64,000 bases of DNA from Psychrobacter lutiphocae DSM 21542 (GCF_000382145.1 NZ_KB907622.1:1-64000); one strand, 5' to 3'. Shown: positions 38,499 through 49,011, counted from the stretch's first letter. Numbers and translations: made by a program. The notes: generated by a model not told the origin, from the sequence alone.

Positions 38499-38830
38499 TA
38501 ATAGGAATAAAGATAATAAGCACGCTAATCATTAATTTTTTAGCGTTGTGATTACTTTTATAACTTATACTTTTATGACTTATACCTTTATAACTAACTA
38601 TATCAATTTATTATTACTTTTATTAACTCTTAGATATTCGGCTATCAGCGAATAAACAGCTAGTAACTATCAAGCACTGTCTGTTGGCTTGTTATTCATG
38701 ACACTTGGTTTATACTGTTTCCAAGATATAAATGTTAATATGTAACATACCTATCATTAGTAACACTATCAAGAAATAATAATTTTATGAGCAAACATCG
38801 TATTTTGTTGTTTGCCGAACAATTTTGAAA
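38499..38830. other. Non-coding gap between maf and rng
   Basis: A+T-rich spacer with short CTTTTATAACTTATAC-like direct repeats around 38555-38600. No gene seen. Confidence 0.5.
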
Positions 38831-38906
38831 CGGACTTATTCACTTATTACGGACTTATTCACTTATTACGGATTTATTCACTTATTACTGATTTATTAAC
38901 TCATTA
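38831..38906 (+). repeat. Four tandem 19-bp repeats just upstream of rng
   Basis: Unit CGGACTTATTCACTTATTA occurs at 38831-38849 and 38850-38868 exactly, at 38869-38887 with one change, and at 38888-38906 diverged. It ends 20 bp before the rng start, so it lies in the 5' untranslated region or promoter. Confidence 0.9.
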
Positions 38907-38925
38907 AAGAATAAAAAGGTCTGCT

Positions 38926-40854
38926 ATGTCAGAAGAGCTACTCATTAATGTTAGCCCAATGGAGTCACGGGTCGCTGTTTTGAATAACGGTGTGGCCAGT
39001 GAGGTCTATATTGAGCGGCATAATAAGCTTGGTCTGGTCGGCAATATTTATCTTGGCACTGTGGTGCGCGTATTACCTGGTATGCAAGCGGCATTTGTTG
39101 ATATTGGTCAATCACGCACTGCTTTTTTGCATGTTAATGACATGCGTCGCCCGACACGAGCCACCCCACCAAGTATAGAAAATCACATGGCGCCCACACC
39201 TCACCTTGCCAAGCAAGAGCCTAGTGTGTTAACCAGTATGTCGGTAAGTCGCAGTGAGCATATTGCTGAGAAGGTCGGCAGTGGTAGTAGGAGTGGTGTA
39301 GATATCAATCAGAGCAACGCTAATACTATTGATAACCATGACCCTGATAACAACCATGACCCTGATATCAGTACCCACATTAGCGCAGAAACAGTTAGTG
39401 TCGCCTCTCAGTCGGAGGCTAAGACGGAGAACCAAGGCTCAAAGCAAGATGGTGTGCAAAATAGTGGCATTAGCACTCTGCTAAGTCATGAAGTGCCAGC
39501 AGCAAACCAGACAGGAGGGTATAGTATTATCAAGGATGACTCACCAGATATGGTGGGTAATGCCATCACTCAGATTGATAATAAGCCCTTGCCAAGCAAA
39601 GTACGTCATGTCATTGAGCCACCGCGGCATGAGCTGATTCAATATCGGCTGCAAGAAGGTCAAAAAATCTTAGTGCAAGTCACCAAAGATCAGCTGGGCA
39701 CAAAAGGCGCACGCTTAACTACCAATATATCTTTACCCTCACGTTACTTGGTTTATTTGCCATCAAGCGAGCATATTGGTATCTCACAGCGTATTGATAA
39801 TGAAGAGGAGCGTCATCGTCTAAAAACTGAGCTTGGCGCACTTATGCAAACGGTCAATTTAACTGGAGGACTAATCGCCCGTACGGCTGCTGAACGGGTA
39901 CCAGTCGCCAAGTTGGAAGAAGATATTTATTATCTAGTTCAATTGTGGCGTACCATTCAGGCACGTAAGGTGGCTTCAGCAAATAGCAGTCAACCAGCGG
40001 TTTTGATTTATCAAGAGTTATCATTACCGCTGCGCTCGATTCGTGACCTAGTACACCCAGATACCGAAAAGGTCATTGTCGACCATGAGGGCATGTACAA
40101 CGAAGTTCGTCAGTTTGCCAAAGAGTTTGTGCCCTTTATCTACCCTCGGATCATCGCCTATACTGGCGAGCAGCCACTGTTTGATGTGCATCGGGTAGAG
40201 GAAGACTTGCGTGATGCGCTCAAGCGTCGGGTTGACTTAAAGTCAGGCGGCTACCTGATTATTGATCAGACTGAAGCGATGACCACCATTGATGTGAACA
40301 CAGGCTCATTCGTCGGCGGTCGCTCGCTAGAGGACACGGTTTATAAGACCAACTTGGAGGCCACCCACGCCATTGCAAGGCAGCTAAGACTGCGTAACTT
40401 GGGCGGTATTATTATCCTCGACTTTATTGACATGCTAGAGCAAGAGCACAAAGATGATGTGCTTGAAAGCTTGCAGCATCAGTTGTCGCAAGACTATGCC
40501 AAGACTAAGATTACCCAAGTTAGCGAGCTGGGCTTGGTGGAGATGACGCGCAAACGCACCCGTGAATCGCTGGAACAGCAACTGTGCGAGCCGTGCCATA
40601 CTTGTGGTGGTAAAGGCTTCATTAAGACCGCTGAGACGGTTTGCTTTGAGATTTTCCGTGAGATTATGCGCTGTGCTCGTACTTATAATGCACCGAAGAA
40701 GTTTACCGTGGTCGCCCATGCCTCTGTGATTGACTTATTATTGACCACAGAAGCGGATACGGTTGCGGATTTAGAATATTTACTGGGGCGCGTGATTACG
40801 TTTGAGGTAGAGAACCTATATACCCAAGAGCAATATGACATAGTATTAGACTGA
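38926..40854 (+). CDS. rng: Ribonuclease G with a large insertion in the S1 domain
   Basis: A single-strand-specific endonuclease of the RNase E/G family, processing 16S rRNA 5' ends and mRNAs. The N-terminal S1-domain start ELLINVSPMESRVAVLNNGVASEV, the KGARLTTNISLPSRYLVYLP segment, the catalytic Asp residues in TTIDVNTGSFVGGRSLED and GGIIILDFIDM, and the Zn-link-like CEPCHTCGGKG are all visible. Length is 642 residues against about 490 in E. coli: residues about 75-230 are an extra low-complexity segment in the S1 loop after FLHVNDM, with a repeated DNHDPD-type unit. The S1 core resumes at RHELIQYRLQEGQKILVQV. Function is probably kept; the insert may bind partners or be inert. Confidence 0.93.
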   Translation: MSEELLINVSPMESRVAVLNNGVASEVYIERHNKLGLVGNIYLGTVVRVLPGMQAAFVDIGQSRTAFLHVNDMRRPTRATPPSIENHMAPTPHLAKQEPSVLTSMSVSRSEHIAEKVGSGSRSGVDINQSNANTIDNHDPDNNHDPDISTHISAETVSVASQSEAKTENQGSKQDGVQNSGISTLLSHEVPAANQTGGYSIIKDDSPDMVGNAITQIDNKPLPSKVRHVIEPPRHELIQYRLQEGQKILVQVTKDQLGTKGARLTTNISLPSRYLVYLPSSEHIGISQRIDNEEERHRLKTELGALMQTVNLTGGLIARTAAERVPVAKLEEDIYYLVQLWRTIQARKVASANSSQPAVLIYQELSLPLRSIRDLVHPDTEKVIVDHEGMYNEVRQFAKEFVPFIYPRIIAYTGEQPLFDVHRVEEDLRDALKRRVDLKSGGYLIIDQTEAMTTIDVNTGSFVGGRSLEDTVYKTNLEATHAIARQLRLRNLGGIIILDFIDMLEQEHKDDVLESLQHQLSQDYAKTKITQVSELGLVEMTRKRTRESLEQQLCEPCHTCGGKGFIKTAETVCFEIFREIMRCARTYNAPKKFTVVAHASVIDLLLTTEADTVADLEYLLGRVITFEVENLYTQEQYDIVLD

Positions 40855-40977
40855 CGCTAGTATCCCATGAAGGGTTAGCGCTCATCCGATAACTAGAACA
40901 ATCATAGCCGTTACAGTATCCATAACGTGCATATCAATAAACAAAACCAAAAGCAAAACAATGGCCTCAACATCTGG

Positions 40978-41008
40978 AGACGTACCACTTATCTTAGGTG
41001 CGTCTTCT
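40978..41008 (+). terminator. Possible terminator after rng
   Basis: AGACGTACC pairs with GGTGCGTCT (one G-U) around ACTTATCTTA. The following T tract is broken (TCTTGCCCTTTG), so strength is uncertain. The rest of the gap to the S10 promoter holds a GC-rich palindrome GGCGCGCGCC near 41033 and no gene. Confidence 0.5.
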
Positions 41009-41197
41009 TGCCCTTTGTATTCATAAACAGTGGCGCGCGCCTCGTCCCTCGGCGGGTGCAACAGTAGGGCTTAGGTTGAGTGAGGCTAGATGACTACCAG
41101 CGAGTATAGCCCAACCAAAACAGCCATTAAATGTTATCAAAATGTAACAGCAGCCCTAAAGACAGCCAAAAAAAAGCAGAAAAACCCACGGTTACCC

Positions 41198-41225
41198 TTG
41201 CAATTCATCTTCAGCTCTGTATAAT
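41198..41225 (+). promoter_or_regulatory. Promoter of the S10 operon
   Basis: TTGCAA (41198-41203), 16-bp spacer, TATAAT (41220-41225). Transcription would start near 41232, leaving a leader of about 315 bases before rpsJ, long enough for autogenous control as by L4 in E. coli; I could not confirm an L4 site. The -35 hexamer equals that of the rplN promoter at 46682. Confidence 0.65.
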
Positions 41226-41546
41226 ACAACCCACTGAATTTATATCAGCGCTTCAAGTGAGTGTGTCAAAATACGGCAACGTATATCATTTTCTACACTT
41301 ATAAAGCTTGGCGTTAATACAGCTGGGGCATCGTTCTCGGCACTAATTTCATACTTCTTTGCTACCTTCCTATAAGGAAATGGTGGGCAAGGATTAAACT
41401 TATTTTGTTTTTTGATATTGTTGGATGTGATCTAATCACGATTTAACCAAAAAATAAATCAATTATATAACGGCTATTTATCAACTAATCATCACATATA
41501 AGAAGTAGTGATTACTGATAAACCCATTTATTAGGAGCTTGCTGGC

Positions 41547-41858
41547 ATGGCTAACCAGAGAATCCGTATCCGACTAAAGTCTTTTGATCACAGATTGATT
41601 GATCAGTCGGCACAAGAGATTGTCGATACCGCAAAGCGCACTGGTGCGCAAGTTTGTGGTCCTGTACCGTTGCCTACTCGCATAGAGCGTTTCAACGTCC
41701 TAACCTCGCCACACGTCAACAAAGACGCGCGAGATCAGTACGAGATTCGTACTCACAAGCGTATGCTTGACATCGTGCAACCAACTGATAAAACAGTTGA
41801 CGCATTGATGAAATTGGACTTGGCTGCTGGTGTAGACGTTCAAATCGCATTGGGTTAA
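41547..41858 (+). CDS. rpsJ: Ribosomal protein S10 (also NusJ)
   Basis: A 103-residue 30S head protein, also the NusE transcription antitermination factor. [20 protein letters not shown] and [25 protein letters not shown] are diagnostic. First gene of the long ribosomal run; a 95-bp gap follows. The gene upstream is not tufA or fusA, so the str operon is elsewhere. Confidence 0.98.
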   Translation: MANQRIRIRLKSFDHRLIDQSAQEIVDTAKRTGAQVCGPVPLPTRIERFNVLTSPHVNKDARDQYEIRTHKRMLDIVQPTDKTVDALMKLDLAAGVDVQIALG

Positions 41859-41953
41859 TCAAAAGCGCGTCTTAAATTAAGCGTAATGATTAATGAAACG
41901 CGACTTTTAAAAATTACCCCAAACTATTAATTGAAGATATAAAGAGGTTTAAC

Positions 41954-42592
41954 ATGGCGATCGGTTTAGTCGGTAAGAAATGCGGCATGACCCGTGTCTT
42001 CACTGAAACAGGCGCTTCTATCCCTGTAACAGTTGTTGAGGTCGATGCAAACCGCATTACTCAAATCAAAACGAAAGACACTGACGGCTATCAAGCCATC
42101 CAAGTCACCACAGGTGAGCGTCGTGACAGCCGCGTAACAGCAGCACAAAAAGGTCACTTTGCTAAAGCCGGCGTAAAAGCAGGCCGTGGTGTATGGGAAT
42201 TTCGTGTTACAGAAGAAGAGCTAGAAGGACGTGAAGCGGGTAGCGAAATTGCTGCCGACCTATTTGAAGCAGGGCAACTTGTTGATGTAACAGGTCGAAG
42301 CAAAGGTAAAGGCTTCCAAGGTGGCGTAAAACGTCATAACTTTAGTATGCAAGATGCTACTCACGGTAACTCAATTTCGCATCGCGTATTGGGTTCAACA
42401 GGTCAGAACCAAAGCCCAGGTAAAGTTTTCAAAGGTAAGAAAATGCCAGGGCAAATGGGTAACAAACAAGTTACCGTTCAAGGACTTGAAATCGTGTCAG
42501 TAGATGCTGAAAAAGGTCTTCTCGTCATTAAAGGTGCCCTTCCAGGTGCCAATGGTGGCGATGTCATCGTACGTCCGTCAATCAAAGCCTAA
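41954..42592 (+). CDS. rplC: Ribosomal protein L3
   Basis: A 212-residue 50S protein near the peptidyl-transferase centre. [18 protein letters not shown] and the loop [30 protein letters not shown] with the methylatable Gln region mark it. 14 bp before rplD. Confidence 0.98.
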   Translation: MAIGLVGKKCGMTRVFTETGASIPVTVVEVDANRITQIKTKDTDGYQAIQVTTGERRDSRVTAAQKGHFAKAGVKAGRGVWEFRVTEEELEGREAGSEIAADLFEAGQLVDVTGRSKGKGFQGGVKRHNFSMQDATHGNSISHRVLGSTGQNQSPGKVFKGKKMPGQMGNKQVTVQGLEIVSVDAEKGLLVIKGALPGANGGDVIVRPSIKA

Positions 42593-42606
42593 GCAAGGGG
42601 ATTAAC

Positions 42607-43209
42607 GTGAATTTAAAAACTGTTACAGGCGCAGCGGTTGAGCTGTCTGACACGGCATTTGGTCGTGAATTCAACGAAGCCCTCGTTCACCAGGTCGTCA
42701 CTGCTTATTTAGCAGGCGCACGTCAAGGTACCCGCGCACAAAAAACTCGTGCTGAAGTTTCTGGCGGTGGTATTAAACCATGGCGCCAAAAAGGTACTGG
42801 CCGTGCACGTGCAGGCTCTATTCGTAGCCCAATCTGGCGTAGTGGTGGTCGAGCATTCGCTGCAAAACCACAAGATTGGTCACAGAAAGTGAACCGCAAA
42901 ATGTACCGTGGTGCCATGCAGTGCATCCTAGCTGAATTAGTACGTCAAGATCGTCTAATTCTAGTGGATGACATCACTGTATCAGCGCCAAAGACTAAAG
43001 AACTAATTAGCAAATTGGCAGAACTTAATGCACCACGTGCATTAATCGTGACCAATGAAGTTGATGAGAATCTATACTTAGCTGCTCGCAATATTCCACA
43101 CGTGAATGTTCTAGGTACAAAAGAAGTAGATCCAGTTAGCTTGATTGCGTTTGATAAAGTCATCATGTCTGTTGACGCAGCGAAACAATTTGAGGAAGCA
43201 CTAGCATGA
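42607..43209 (+). CDS. rplD: Ribosomal protein L4
   Basis: A 200-residue 50S protein lining the exit tunnel; in E. coli it also represses the S10 operon. The tunnel loop [26 protein letters not shown] is clear. Starts with GTG behind AAGGGG. Its stop overlaps the rplW start by four bases. Confidence 0.97.
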   Translation: MNLKTVTGAAVELSDTAFGREFNEALVHQVVTAYLAGARQGTRAQKTRAEVSGGGIKPWRQKGTGRARAGSIRSPIWRSGGRAFAAKPQDWSQKVNRKMYRGAMQCILAELVRQDRLILVDDITVSAPKTKELISKLAELNAPRALIVTNEVDENLYLAARNIPHVNVLGTKEVDPVSLIAFDKVIMSVDAAKQFEEALA

Positions 43210-43559
43210 ATAACGCAAGACTTTATCAGGTCTTAAAAGGGCCTGTGTTCTCAGAAAAATCTCAGCTGCTAGGTGACTCGCTAGGCGTTCAAGTATTTAA
43301 AGTAGATACCAATGCCACTAAGCGCGAAATCAAAAAGGCAGTTGAGTTAATGTTTGAAGGTGTGGAAGTTACTAAGGTAAACACCTTAAATGTTAAAGGT
43401 AAAACAAAGCGCTTTGGTCGCACAATAGGTCGTCGTAATGATTATAAAAAAGCCTATGTGACTTTAAAAGCTGGTCAAGATGTACAAATGGCTGATGCTG
43501 GTGAAGAGGTTGCAGATACTGCAGCAACTACTACTAGCGATGCAGCGAACAACGAATAA
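43206..43559 (+). CDS. rplW: Ribosomal protein L23
   Basis: A 117-residue protein at the tunnel exit, docking site for trigger factor and [47 protein letters not shown] identify it. It has an extra acidic/Ala-Thr-rich C-terminal tail of about 20 residues compared with the ~100-residue E. coli protein. Confidence 0.96.
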   Translation: MNNARLYQVLKGPVFSEKSQLLGDSLGVQVFKVDTNATKREIKKAVELMFEGVEVTKVNTLNVKGKTKRFGRTIGRRNDYKKAYVTLKAGQDVQMADAGEEVADTAATTTSDAANNE

Positions 43560-43570
43560 GGATACAAATC

Positions 43571-44398
43571 ATGCCTATCGTAAAAGCAAAGCCAACATCA
43601 CCAGGTCGTCGTTTTGTTGAAAAAGTGGTGCATCCACACCTTTACAAAGGTCGTCCGCATGCCCCACTTGTTGAATCACAAGGCAAAACTGGTGGTCGTA
43701 ACAATAACGGTCGTATCACGACTCGTCACATTGGTGGTGGACATAAGCAACATTATCGTATTATCGATTTCAAACGTACTAAAGACAATATCCCAGCAAC
43801 GGTAGAGCGTATCGAATACGATCCAAACCGTACTGCACATATTGCACTTCTTAAGTACGCTGACGGTGAGCGTCGCTATATTATAGCGCCAAAGAAGTTA
43901 CAGGTTGGCGATACTGTATTATCAGGTGAATCTGCACCGATTCGTCCAGGTAACTGCTTACCACTAAAAAACATTCCATTGGGTACGACTATTAGTAATA
44001 TCGAACTAAAAATCGGTAAAGGTGCACAGTTAGCACGTTCAGCCGGTACGTCAGTTCAATTACTAGGTAAAGAAGGTATTTACGCAATCTTACGTTTACG
44101 CTCAGGCGAAACTCGCCGCGTACACATCAATTGCCGTGCTGTTATTGGTGAAGTTTCTAACTCTGAAAATAACCTAAAATCACTTGGTAAAGCAGGTGCC
44201 TCTCGCTGGCGTGGCGTTCGTCCAACAGTTCGTGGTACAGCGATGAACCCGATTGATCACCCACACGGTGGTGGTGAAGGTCGTACGTTTGGTGTACATC
44301 CAACTACACCTTGGGGTCAGAAGACTAAAGGTCTTAAAACGCGTCATAATAAGCGTACTGACAATATGATTATCCGCCGTCGCGCCAAGAAGAAATAA
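43571..44398 (+). CDS. rplB: Ribosomal protein L2
   Basis: A 275-residue universal 50S protein needed for peptidyl transfer. [22 protein letters not shown] and the C-terminal [16 protein letters not shown] with the conserved His are present. Confidence 0.98.
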   Translation: MPIVKAKPTSPGRRFVEKVVHPHLYKGRPHAPLVESQGKTGGRNNNGRITTRHIGGGHKQHYRIIDFKRTKDNIPATVERIEYDPNRTAHIALLKYADGERRYIIAPKKLQVGDTVLSGESAPIRPGNCLPLKNIPLGTTISNIELKIGKGAQLARSAGTSVQLLGKEGIYAILRLRSGETRRVHINCRAVIGEVSNSENNLKSLGKAGASRWRGVRPTVRGTAMNPIDHPHGGGEGRTFGVHPTTPWGQKTKGLKTRHNKRTDNMIIRRRAKKK

Positions 44399-44409
44399 GG
44401 AATAATTTC

Positions 44410-44685
44410 ATGCCTCGTTCATTGAAAAAAGGTCCATTCATTGATGCGCATCTGTTTACCAAAGTAGAAAAAGCTATCGAGTCTAATTCTCGTAAGCCAA
44501 TCAAAACTTGGTCACGTCGCTCAATGATTTTGCCACAAATGGTTGGTCTAACTCTTTCAGTTCATAATGGTCGTACACATGTACCGGTTATCATTAGTGA
44601 GCAAATGGTTGGCCATAAACTAGGTGAATTTGCCCCGACTCGCACATACCGCGGTCATGGCGTTGACAAGAAAGCAAAAAAATAA
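44410..44685 (+). CDS. rpsS: Ribosomal protein S19
   Basis: A 91-residue 30S head protein contacting the A-site finger. [15 protein letters not shown] and [24 protein letters not shown] match along the whole length. Confidence 0.98.
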   Translation: MPRSLKKGPFIDAHLFTKVEKAIESNSRKPIKTWSRRSMILPQMVGLTLSVHNGRTHVPVIISEQMVGHKLGEFAPTRTYRGHGVDKKAKK

Positions 44686-44695
44686 GGTGCTCACT

Positions 44696-45025
44696 ATGGA
44701 AGTAACTGCAAAATTACGCGGTGCCGCCATTTCGGCACAAAAAGTTCGACTTGTCGCTGATGAAATTCGTGGTAAGTCTATTGAGCGTGCTTTGGATATC
44801 CTTGCGTTTAGCAACAAAAAAGGCGCAGTATTCGTCAAGAAATGTCTTGAGTCTGCAATCGCCAATGCTGAACACAACCACGGTTTAGATATCGATACAC
44901 TTAAAGTATCAACTATCTATGTGGATGAAGGCATCACGCTAAAGCGTATCCTACCACGTGCAAAGGGTCGTGCTGATCGTATCAGTAAGCGTACCTGTCA
45001 CATCACTGTTAAGGTAGGAGAATAA
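44696..45025 (+). CDS. rplV: Ribosomal protein L22
   Basis: A 109-residue 50S protein whose hairpin lines the exit tunnel. Starts [22 protein letters not shown]; the frame is open 24 codons upstream, but AAGGTG lies seven bases before ATG 44696 and the family starts here. The hairpin [19 protein letters not shown] is intact. Confidence 0.97.
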   Translation: MEVTAKLRGAAISAQKVRLVADEIRGKSIERALDILAFSNKKGAVFVKKCLESAIANAEHNHGLDIDTLKVSTIYVDEGITLKRILPRAKGRADRISKRTCHITVKVGE

Positions 45026-45028
45026 TTC

Positions 45029-45778
45029 ATGGGACAAAAAGTACATCCAATTGGAATTCGTCTTGGCGTTGTAAAAAAACACAATGCCAACTGGTATGCA
45101 GATCCTAAGCAATATTCTGAATACCTACTAAATGACCTCCAAGTACGTGACTATCTTCGTAAGAAGCTAGACAATGCTATGGTAAGTCATATTATGATTG
45201 AGCGTCCTACTGGCGCTGCTAAAATCACAATTTCAACGGCTCGCCCAGGTATCGTTATTGGTAAAAAAGGCGAAGATATTGAGAAGTTACAAAAAGAATT
45301 AACCAATATGATGGGCGTACCAGCTCAGGTTAATATCGAAGAAATTACTTCTCCAGACTTAGATGCTCGTCTAGTTGCTGAAGGTATCGCAAGCCAGTTA
45401 GAACGTCGTGTTATGTTCCGCCGTGCTATGAAGCGCGCCGTACAAAACAGTATGCGTTCAGGTGCTCAAGGTATTAAAGTTGAACTGTCTGGTCGTTTAG
45501 GTGGTGCAGAGATCGCTCGTACTGAGTGGTATCGTGAAGGTCGTGTACCTTTACATACACTTCGTGCTGATATCGACTATGCATCAGTTCGTGCAGAGAC
45601 TACTTACGGAACCATAGGTGTTAAAGTATGGATATTCCGTGGTGAAATTCTAGATGGTATGGATAGCGTTTATAATCCACCAAAAGAAGATAAGACTCGT
45701 GCGCCAAAACGCCGCGGCCGTGGAAACCGTCGCAACAGTTCTGATCGTACGGACAGAGCAAACACAGATAGAGGTTAA
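45029..45778 (+). CDS. rpsC: Ribosomal protein S3
   Basis: A 249-residue mRNA-entry protein with a KH domain ([19 protein letters not shown]). [22 protein letters not shown] is the standard start. The tail is Arg/Asn/Asp-rich ([16 protein letters not shown]), longer than in E. coli (233 residues). Confidence 0.98.
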   Translation: MGQKVHPIGIRLGVVKKHNANWYADPKQYSEYLLNDLQVRDYLRKKLDNAMVSHIMIERPTGAAKITISTARPGIVIGKKGEDIEKLQKELTNMMGVPAQVNIEEITSPDLDARLVAEGIASQLERRVMFRRAMKRAVQNSMRSGAQGIKVELSGRLGGAEIARTEWYREGRVPLHTLRADIDYASVRAETTYGTIGVKVWIFRGEILDGMDSVYNPPKEDKTRAPKRRGRGNRRNSSDRTDRANTDRG

Positions 45779-45781
45779 GCT

Positions 45782-46195
45782 ATGTTACAACCAAAACGTA
45801 CCAAATTTCGTAAAATGCATAAGGGGCGTAACACGGGTTTAGCACATCGTGGTAGCACCGTTGCATTTGGTCAATTTGGCCTAAAATCAGTTGGTCGTGG
45901 TCGCATGACAGCACGTCAAATTGAAGCGGCACGTCGTACTATTACTCGTAAGGTTAAGCGCGGTGGTAAGATCTGGATTCGTGTATTCCCTGACAAGCCA
46001 ATTACTAACAAACCATTAGAAGTCCGTATGGGTAAAGGTAAAGGTCCTGTTGAGTACTGGGTATGCGAAATCAAGCCAGGCAAGATGCTTTATGAGATCG
46101 AAGGGGTATCAGAGCAACTAGCACGTGAAGCGTTTACGCTTGCAGCAGCTAAGCTTCCCTTCAAAACTACCATTGTTAAGCGGACGATAATGTAA
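45782..46195 (+). CDS. rplP: Ribosomal protein L16
   Basis: A 137-residue protein that positions A-site t[22 protein letters not shown] and [21 protein letters not shown] are diagnostic. Its stop overlaps the rpmC start by one base. Confidence 0.98.
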   Translation: MLQPKRTKFRKMHKGRNTGLAHRGSTVAFGQFGLKSVGRGRMTARQIEAARRTITRKVKRGGKIWIRVFPDKPITNKPLEVRMGKGKGPVEYWVCEIKPGKMLYEIEGVSEQLAREAFTLAAAKLPFKTTIVKRTIM

Positions 46196-46389
46196 TGAAG
46201 ATCAGTGAATTACGCGAAAAATCAGTAGAAGAGCTGACTGGATTACTAGATGAGAAGCAACTAGATGCATTTCGTCTTCGTATGGCGAAAGCCACCGGTC
46301 AACTAGGTAGCACACACGAAGTCAGAGCCAATCGCCGTGCGATCGCTCAGATCAAGACTTTGATTAATGAAAAACAAAGAGGCGCCTAA
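46195..46389 (+). CDS. rpmC: Ribosomal protein L29
   Basis: A 64-residue two-helix protein at the tunnel exit. [14 protein letters not shown] and [21 protein letters not shown] fit the family. One-base overlaps with both neighbours indicate translational coupling. Confidence 0.96.
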   Translation: MKISELREKSVEELTGLLDEKQLDAFRLRMAKATGQLGSTHEVRANRRAIAQIKTLINEKQRGA

Positions 46390-46676
46390 TGAGTGACGAT
46401 ATTCAACAAACCGAACAATCGGGCACAAGTGTAGGTATTGTTACTGGTAAGGTTGTCAGTAACAAGATGGATAAGTCAATTACAGTATTGATTGAGCGTA
46501 AAGTTCGTCACCCACTGTACGGCAAACAAATCCGTCGTTCTACAAAAATTAAAGCCCATGACGAAGATAACGTATGTAACGAAGGGGATGTGGTTCGCAT
46601 TGTTGAAACCCGTCCTATCTCTAAGACTAAGTCTTGGAAGTTATTTGACGTTGTTGAGAAAGCTAAAAAAATATAA
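46389..46676 (+). CDS. rpsQ: Ribosomal protein S17
   Basis: A 95-residue OB-fold 30S protein. [45 protein letters not shown] is clear. It has an extra ~10 N-terminal residues. Last gene of the S10 segment; a 143-bp gap with a promoter follows. Confidence 0.97.
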   Translation: MSDDIQQTEQSGTSVGIVTGKVVSNKMDKSITVLIERKVRHPLYGKQIRRSTKIKAHDEDNVCNEGDVVRIVETRPISKTKSWKLFDVVEKAKKI

Positions 46677-46681
46677 GCAAA

Positions 46682-46710
46682 TTGCAATTGGCTTTAATTA
46701 CTGGTAAAAT
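46682..46710 (+). promoter_or_regulatory. Promoter of the spc segment (rplN)
   Basis: TTGCAA (46682-46687), 17-bp spacer, TAAAAT (46705-46710), with a start expected near 46718. It matches the place where the E. coli spc promoter lies, between rpsQ and rplN. Confidence 0.65.
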
Positions 46711-46746
46711 ACGCCCCCTTGTGGTCATATACCAGATAAATGACTG

Positions 46747-46772
46747 CTTCATGTGATATTCTTCACATGAAG
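46747..46772 (+). other. Hairpin in the rplN leader
   Basis: Perfect 10-bp stem CTTCATGTGA/TCACATGAAG around TATTCT, between the rplN promoter and the rplN start, not followed by a T run. It may affect mRNA stability or translation of rplN. Confidence 0.7.
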
Positions 46773-46819
46773 TGGCATTGATTAGATTATTGCCTTTTGT
46801 AAATTATTGGAGTAACGCA

Positions 46820-47188
46820 ATGATTCAGACTGAAACAATTCTGGAAGTTGCAGATAATAGTGGTGCACGACGCGTTCAGTGTATTAAGGTTCTAGGCGGT
46901 TCACATCGCCGTTATGCATCTGTCGGCGACATCATTAAAGTATCTGTTAAAGAAGCAATACCACGTGGTCGTGTTAAAAAAGGCGATGTAATGAATGCTG
47001 TGGTTGTACGTACCAAAAAAGGTGTACGTCGTCCAGATGGCTCAGTACTTCGTTTTGATGACAACGCTGCTGTGTTGCTTAACCAGAACAAAGCCCCGAT
47101 TGCCACTCGTATCTTTGGGCCGGTAACTCGTGAACTACGTGGTGATCAATTCATGAAGATTGTATCACTAGCACCAGAAGTACTGTAG
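46820..47188 (+). CDS. rplN: Ribosomal protein L14
   Basis: A 122-residue 50S protein at the subunit interface, also the RsfS silencing-factor site. [27 protein letters not shown] is the standard start; an open frame 16 codons upstream is ignored because ATTGGAGTAA precedes ATG 46820. Confidence 0.98.
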   Translation: MIQTETILEVADNSGARRVQCIKVLGGSHRRYASVGDIIKVSVKEAIPRGRVKKGDVMNAVVVRTKKGVRRPDGSVLRFDDNAAVLLNQNKAPIATRIFGPVTRELRGDQFMKIVSLAPEVL

Positions 47189-47197
47189 AGGTAACCC

Positions 47198-47515
47198 ATG
47201 TCTAAATTACGTAAAGGCGACACTGTCATTGTTATTGCTGGTAAAGATAAAGGCAAGCAAGGCACTGTGCTAGCGGTAAAAAATGACCGTATCAAAGTTG
47301 AAGGCATTAACATTGTAACCAAACATCAAAAGCCAAATCCGGCAACTGGTGTTGAAGGTGGCATCGTTAAGCAAGAAGCATTTTTACATATTTCAAACGT
47401 CGCAATTTTTAATGCGCAAACCCAAAAAGCTGATCGTATTGCTTACCAGTTTGATGAAGACGGCAACAAACAACGCGTCTATCGTTCAAATGGTGAAGTA
47501 GTGGCGACTGCGTAA
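47198..47515 (+). CDS. rplX: Ribosomal protein L24
   Basis: A 105-residue KOW-domain assembly-initiating 50S protein. [22 protein letters not shown] is the KOW motif; [18 protein letters not shown] follows as in the family. Confidence 0.97.
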   Translation: MSKLRKGDTVIVIAGKDKGKQGTVLAVKNDRIKVEGINIVTKHQKPNPATGVEGGIVKQEAFLHISNVAIFNAQTQKADRIAYQFDEDGNKQRVYRSNGEVVATA

Positions 47516-47536
47516 AACACTAAGGGTGTAATAGCA

Positions 47537-48073
47537 ATGGCTAGATTAAAATCATTATACAATGACCAGTACAAGCAACAGATCAAAGAAGAACTGGGCT
47601 TAGAAAACGTCATGCAAGTACCAAAAATCACCAAAATTACTCTTAATATGGGTGTTGGCGGTGCTTCACAAGATAAGAAGCTTTTAGAAGGTGCCGTAGC
47701 GGACATGACTGCAATTGCAGGTCAGAAGCCGGTTATCACAAAAGCTCGTAAATCTGTCGCAGGCTTTAAAATTCGTGAAGAGTGGCCAATTGGTTGTAAA
47801 GTGACACTTCGTGGCGAGCAAATGTATGAGTTTTTAGATCGTCTCATTGCTATCGCTATTCCACGTATCCGTGACTTCCGTGGCTTTTCACCAAAAGCTT
47901 TCGATGGTCGTGGTAATTACTCTTTAGGTATTAAAGAGCAAATCGTTTTCCCAGAAGTTGATTATGACAAGATAGATCGTCTTCGTGGACTTGATATCAC
48001 TATCACGACGTCTGCTCAAGATGACGAGCAAGGTCGCGCACTGCTTAAAGCATTCGGCTTCCCGTTTAAATAG
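47537..48073 (+). CDS. rplE: Ribosomal protein L5
   Basis: A 178-residue protein that binds 5S rRNA and contacts the P-site t[56 protein letters not shown] and the [16 protein letters not shown] end are diagnostic. Confidence 0.98.
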   Translation: MARLKSLYNDQYKQQIKEELGLENVMQVPKITKITLNMGVGGASQDKKLLEGAVADMTAIAGQKPVITKARKSVAGFKIREEWPIGCKVTLRGEQMYEFLDRLIAIAIPRIRDFRGFSPKAFDGRGNYSLGIKEQIVFPEVDYDKIDRLRGLDITITTSAQDDEQGRALLKAFGFPFK

Positions 48074-48100
48074 CATAATAGCAATAGGATTTAAAGCATT

Positions 48101-48406
48101 ATGGCAAAAAAGAGCATGATTAATCGCGAATTAAAACGCGAGAAAATGGTCGCTAAGTATGCTGAGAAGCGTGCAAAGCTTAAAGCAATTATTAGTGACA
48201 TTAACGCAAGTGATGAAGAGAGAATGGATGCCATTCTTGAGCTTCAGTCACTACCACGTAACTCGTCTCCAGTAAGATTACGTAACCGTTGTGGTGTTAC
48301 TGGTCGTCCTCATGGTTACTTCCGTAAGTTTGGTTTATCACGTAACATTTTACGCGAACGCGTAATGCAAGGTGATGTTCCAGGCGTTCGTAAAGCAAGT
48401 TGGTAA
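48101..48406 (+). CDS. rpsN: Ribosomal protein S14 (zinc-free long form)
   Basis: A 101-residue 30S head protein. It is the C-minus form without the CxxC...CxxC zinc finger: only one Cys, in [23 protein letters not shown]. Ends VPGVRKASW as usual. Confidence 0.98.
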   Translation: MAKKSMINRELKREKMVAKYAEKRAKLKAIISDINASDEERMDAILELQSLPRNSSPVRLRNRCGVTGRPHGYFRKFGLSRNILRERVMQGDVPGVRKASW

Positions 48407-48418
48407 GGGAGTAATACT

Positions 48419-48817
48419 ATGAGTATGCAAGATACAGTTGCTGATATGCTAACCCGTATCCGTAACGCACAAATGGCACGTAAAGTTTCAGTTTCTATGC
48501 CAAGTTCAAAGCTACGTAAATCAATTGCTGACTTACTAGTAGATGAAGGTTACATCGCTTCAGCTGAAGTAACTGATGAAGCCAATGGCAAAGCAACATT
48601 AAGCATTGAATTAAAATACTTTGAAGGCAAGCCTGTTATCGAAGTATTGAAACGTTATAGCCGTCCAGGACTACGTCAATATCGTGGTAAAGACGCTATT
48701 CCATCAGTACAGCAAGGTTTAGGCGTTGCTATCGTTTCTACTAGCCAAGGCATTATGAGTGATCGTGCTGCACGTAAAGCTGGTATTGGCGGCGAAATCA
48801 TCGCATTTGTGGCTTAA
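48419..48817 (+). CDS. rpsH: Ribosomal protein S8
   Basis: A 132-residue 16S central-domain binder; in E. coli it represses the spc operon. [22 protein letters not shown] and [29 protein letters not shown] are clear. A 249-bp gap with promoter- and terminator-like signals follows, which is unusual. Confidence 0.98.
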   Translation: MSMQDTVADMLTRIRNAQMARKVSVSMPSSKLRKSIADLLVDEGYIASAEVTDEANGKATLSIELKYFEGKPVIEVLKRYSRPGLRQYRGKDAIPSVQQGLGVAIVSTSQGIMSDRAARKAGIGGEIIAFVA

Positions 48818-48841
48818 ACTAATTAAAAATCATTAATTAGT
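48818..48841 (+). other. Hairpin immediately after rpsH
   Basis: Perfect 9-bp stem ACTAATTAA/TTAATTAGT around AAATCA, starting at the base after the rpsH stop codon. There is no T run, so it looks more like a 3' stabilising or processing structure than a terminator. Confidence 0.7.
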
Positions 48842-48873
48842 GGGCGACTAAACTAATAATTATATTATTTAAC

Positions 48874-48902
48874 TTTTTAATGCCTTATTTATCAGTTATA
48901 AT
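48874..48902 (+). promoter_or_regulatory. Candidate internal promoter in the rpsH-rplF gap
   Basis: TATAAT (48897-48902) is a perfect -10 box. The -35 (TTTTTA at 48874-48879, 17-bp spacer) is weak. The start would be near 48909. Confidence 0.45.
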
Positions 48903-48978
48903 AGGCGCCTTTATTTAGGCCAATAACCACAGTGTGGTATTGAAATAAAAAGCTTGAGTAGTATAAAGCTGATTATTT

Positions 48979-49011
48979 AAATTAACAGGCCTAGTGCCTG
49001 TTAATTTTTTC
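48979..49011 (+). terminator. Intrinsic terminator or attenuator inside the spc operon, before rplF
   Basis: Perfect 10-bp stem ATTAACAGGC/GCCTGTTAAT around CTAGT, followed directly by TTTTTT. It lies 56 bp upstream of rplF. As drawn it should stop transcription entering rplF unless antiterminated. Confidence 0.8.
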
